A DNA stretch of 7,369 nt from CBDUBU01 sp965365465. Its GTDB lineage: Bacteria > Bacteroidota > Rhodothermia > Rhodothermales > DASSAV01. Every line of letters begins with the position of its first letter. The stretch's first letter is position 1. Made by a program: the position numbers and the translations under genes. Below are positions 5,731 to 7,369 of this stretch, in pieces. Location of the stretch: contig CBDUBU010000208.1 in NCBI GenBank assembly GCA_965365465.1, positions 1 to 7,369 on the forward strand, given 5' to 3'. The notes under the pieces were generated by a model. It made no database searches. It had not been told where the DNA came from and worked only from the letters and a program-made list of their open reading frames with translations.

Positions 5731-6144
5731 TTACTGCCGCGCCGCCTCGGCATAACGGCTCTCTACCGGGACGAGCTTACGACCCCGGAGGCCCGGTCTC
5801 CTTGCAGACCAGAGACGTATAGCCTGAATCTTCAGCCATTCTTTCATACTGGACCTGCGTAAAGCGTCCATCCTTTCTTCTTGTACCTCTGTTCCGAACA
5901 AGCTTTCCGCAAGTGTTCGGTGCAACCCAACACGGGAGCCGCCGGCGCGCACGATAAGCTTATCGGCGTTCTGAAGAACAGATACACATCTCCCTTCACA
6001 TACCCCCATCTCGCGCAGCCTTTCGGCCTGTTCAGGATCAAGGCACATATAATGCACGTGGACGCACTTTCCACATCCGAACGCCGCCAGAGGGATAAGC
6101 CCATCTTCTGAGAACGATGGAGAAGCGAAGGGTTGTGGAGCCAT
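5731..6144 (-). CDS. feoA: FeoA-domain protein, cysteine-rich, with C-terminal extension
   Basis: Residues 16-84 form a FeoA SH3-like domain. It has PLAAFGCGKCVHVHYM, then the conserved LREMGVCEGRCVSVL (43-57), the DKLIVRAGGSRVGLHRTLAESLF strand/helix and a final turn. FeoA is a small cytosolic partner that binds FeoB and modulates ferrous iron uptake. Position before feoB on the same strand fits this. Two features are odd. The core holds five cysteines: C24 and C27 as CxxC, C34, and C49 and C53 as CxxxC. Most FeoA proteins I know have far fewer. Also, about 50 extra residues follow the domain, strongly basic (KEWLKIQAIRLW, then RRPGLRGRKL), so the total is 137 rather than about 75-90. ATG 6144 is the only sensible start before the domain. 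It has no Shine-Dalgarno and an AT-rich leader. The FeoA call is firm; metal binding by the cysteines is inference. Confidence 0.9.
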   Translation of the reverse strand: MAPQPFASPSFSEDGLIPLAAFGCGKCVHVHYMCLDPEQAERLREMGVCEGRCVSVLQNADKLIVRAGGSRVGLHRTLAESLFGTEVQEERMDALRRSSMKEWLKIQAIRLWSARRPGLRGRKLVPVESRYAEAARQ

Positions 6145-6154
6145 GTTTATTTAA

Positions 6155-6171
6155 TGTAGACTGAATCTAAA
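6155..6171 (-). promoter_or_regulatory. Candidate metal-repressor operator upstream of feoA
   Basis: Read on the feoA strand, the site is TTTAGA-TTCAG-TCTACA, two 6-base arms with 5 of 6 positions complementary around five bases. It is nested in a wider TTATTTA/TAAATAA dyad (6147-6153 and 6168-6174). The architecture resembles DtxR/MntR/IdeR-type boxes more than a Fur box. It lies 11-27 bases before the feoA ATG, just after the proposed transcription start. It is similar in outline only; no regulator gene is in the window. Confidence 0.35.
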
Positions 6172-6183
6172 TAACTGATACGT

Positions 6184-6212
6184 AAGGTAGATAGGGAAGT
6201 TCTGCCAGTCAA
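6184..6212 (-). promoter_or_regulatory. Candidate sigma-70-type promoter for feoA
   Basis: On the feoA strand, TTGACT (6212-6207) is followed after 17 bases by TACCTT (6189-6184). The -35 box matches five of six consensus bases and the -10 only three of six. Transcription would start near 6177 and place the dyad at 6155-6171 in the early leader, a common repressor position. Confidence 0.35.
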
Positions 6213-6386
6213 GAGATCTTTTTGAATAATTGCGCATTGCCTTCTTCCGGCATACAAAGCCTCTCTTACCGGCCTCAATGCTGCCTCTGCGTGTGATTAA
6301 CCCTTTCTTCAACCGCAATGATGAACAACTCTTGAGCGCAGCGTAGAAGATTGCCGGTCCCTCTTCTTGCCACAACTAACCCTTTT

Positions 6387-7369
6387 ATGGTATATACCTG
6401 CGAAAATCCGGAAGCGCTAACTCCCATACGCATCAGTCTGCGTCCTGCGTCCACAACGGTTGCTGCAGAAGATACATTTACATTTGACCGGGAAGGCAGG
6501 CTATATACGGCATCTTGTAGAGGACATTTGTACGTGAGAGGGTTGAATCATCGTGTCCTGGAAAAAAGCCGATCTTCTCTCCATGCTTTCGCAGGACGGA
6601 GCTATCACGATCTGGACGAAATGCACAAAATCGATCTGATTGAGCAAATCCTGAATCAGATCCGCAATGTCCTTGATGCCCTGCCGCCCGGTGCGCCTTC
6701 CGACCTGCAAGCAAGACTGGACCAGATCCTCTCATGGACTCCCGCCGCCTATGTAGCAGAGCGCCAGCGCTTTGACAAAGTCTACAAACCTGTTGGAATT
6801 TTGCCGCCCGATCAGTACATGGCTCTCGTTTTGCAAGCCACGGAAGGATGCCATTACAACAAGTGCCTTTTCTGCGACTTTTACCGCGCCATGCCTTTTC
6901 GCGTGAAGTCTGGCGCTGAATTCGAGGCGCACATCGCAAACGTAAAGTCCTTTCTTGGAAGGGGCATCAGGTTGCGCCAATCCATTTTTCTGGCTGACGC
7001 AAATGCCCTCGTGATACCTCGAAGGCGCCTCGTTGATTTCTTTGCAGCCATTCAGCGCTCTTTCGACGTGTTGCCCCCTCGCCTCTCCAGAGAGGAAACT
7101 GTAAGCTGGAAGAAAGCTCATCCTTACGGCATGAATGGCATCTATTCCTTTATAGATGCCTTTACCAGACAAAGCCGATCAGCAGATGAGTTCAGAGAAC
7201 TGGTCGAGCGGGGTCTGCGGAGGGTTTATATAGGCGTCGAATCCGGGCACGCTCCCCTGCTCCGGTTTCTGAACAAACCCGCCCGCCCGGATGACGCACA
7301 GGATCTGATCGCCAGAGCCAGAGCCGCCGGGCTGCAAGTTGGAATCATCATCATGCTAGGCATCGGCGG
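6387..7369 (+). CDS. Radical SAM enzyme, 3' end outside window
   Basis: The frame is open from an ATG at 6387 to the window edge (327 residues). Residues 30-60 (FTFDREGRLYTASC, then HLYVRGLNHRVLEK) look like real protein, so this start is preferred over the in-frame ATG 6621 (residue 79). A helical linker follows (80-130). The radical SAM core starts with VLQATEGCHYNKCLFCDFYR: Cys155, Cys160 and Cys163 bind a 4Fe-4S cluster, with spacing CX4CX2C. The canonical spacing is CX3CX2C, but GCxxNKCxFC versions occur in a recognisable subgroup. Next are IFLADANAL (200-208), a strand often seen there as FLxDGxxL, VYIGVESGHAPLLRFLNK (280-297) with the Gly-x-Glu-Ser-Gly contact to SAM, and VGIIIMLGIG at the end. 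Substrate is unknown. It diverges from feoA and shares the 242-base gap. No Shine-Dalgarno is evident at 6387. Confidence 0.92.
   Translation, partial: MVYTCENPEALTPIRISLRPASTTVAAEDTFTFDREGRLYTASCRGHLYVRGLNHRVLEKSRSSLHAFAGRSYHDLDEMHKIDLIEQILNQIRNVLDALPPGAPSDLQARLDQILSWTPAAYVAERQRFDKVYKPVGILPPDQYMALVLQATEGCHYNKCLFCDFYRAMPFRVKSGAEFEAHIANVKSFLGRGIRLRQSIFLADANALVIPRRRLVDFFAAIQRSFDVLPPRLSREETVSWKKAHPYGMNGIYSFIDAFTRQSRSADEFRELVERGLRRVYIGVESGHAPLLRFLNKPARPDDAQDLIARARAAGLQVGIIIMLGIG

Noticed and set aside
6151..6375. 74-codon minus-strand frame upstream of feoA
   Set aside because: Overlaps the proposed promoter and operator, has no ribosome site and has a patternless basic product.
6478..7172. Minus-strand frames opposite the radical SAM gene
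   Set aside because: Antisense shadows; the plus frame holds the cluster and SAM-binding motifs.
1..7369. tRNA, rRNA, CRISPR, insertion sequence, attachment site
   Set aside because: Looked for by eye on both strands; no cloverleaf, repeat-spacer array, transposase motif or terminal repeats found.

Overview
This is a bacterial chromosomal window of middling GC content (about half, judged by eye). It holds ten protein-coding features, and unusually wide non-coding gaps for a bacterium. No taxon can be assigned from it. FeoA/FeoB iron transport, a UspA-like protein, a tandem-CBS protein, a DUF6504-like protein and a radical SAM enzyme all occur in many environmental phyla. Several starts lack a clear Shine-Dalgarno sequence. 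I see no tRNA, rRNA, insertion sequence, CRISPR array or integrase.

Left part (1-2632, plus strand): the 3' end of an HNH endonuclease gene enters from the left edge. It is followed by a single-domain UspA-like protein (361-837), a small DUF6504-like protein (901-1134), a 428-bp gap with no convincing gene, a two-CBS-domain protein (1563-2006) and a hypothetical protein with a PH-like strand pattern (about 2147/2210-2632). The UspA and CBS proteins belong to adenine-nucleotide-sensing folds, so this arm looks like loosely grouped stress or energy-sensing genes rather than one tight operon.

Middle (2633-6144, minus strand): an A-tract/stem/T-tract terminator candidate separates the converging arms. 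Read in the transcribed direction, the minus arm is feoA, feoB, a 75-residue helical protein and a 68-residue beta-rich protein. FeoA and FeoB form the ferrous iron uptake system: FeoB is the membrane permease with a cytosolic G domain, and FeoA is its small SH3-like partner. Both are unusual here. FeoB starts with a CxxCxxCxxC cysteine cluster and FeoA carries five cysteines in its core. A perfect 11-bp inverted repeat, extendable to a 15-bp stem, lies between feoA and feoB. Two further strong hairpins lie between the two small downstream genes. A metal-repressor-like dyad sits just upstream of feoA, downstream of a plausible promoter.

Right part (6387-7369, plus strand): a radical SAM gene diverges from feoA and runs off the right edge. 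It is open from an ATG at 6387, well upstream of a second in-frame ATG at 6621. Its cluster motif is CX4CX2C.

The best candidate for something under-described is the cysteine-rich Feo system with its intercistronic hairpin and two small downstream genes, next to a divergent Fe-S enzyme. A link between iron or redox sensing and Feo transport is inference, not demonstrated.
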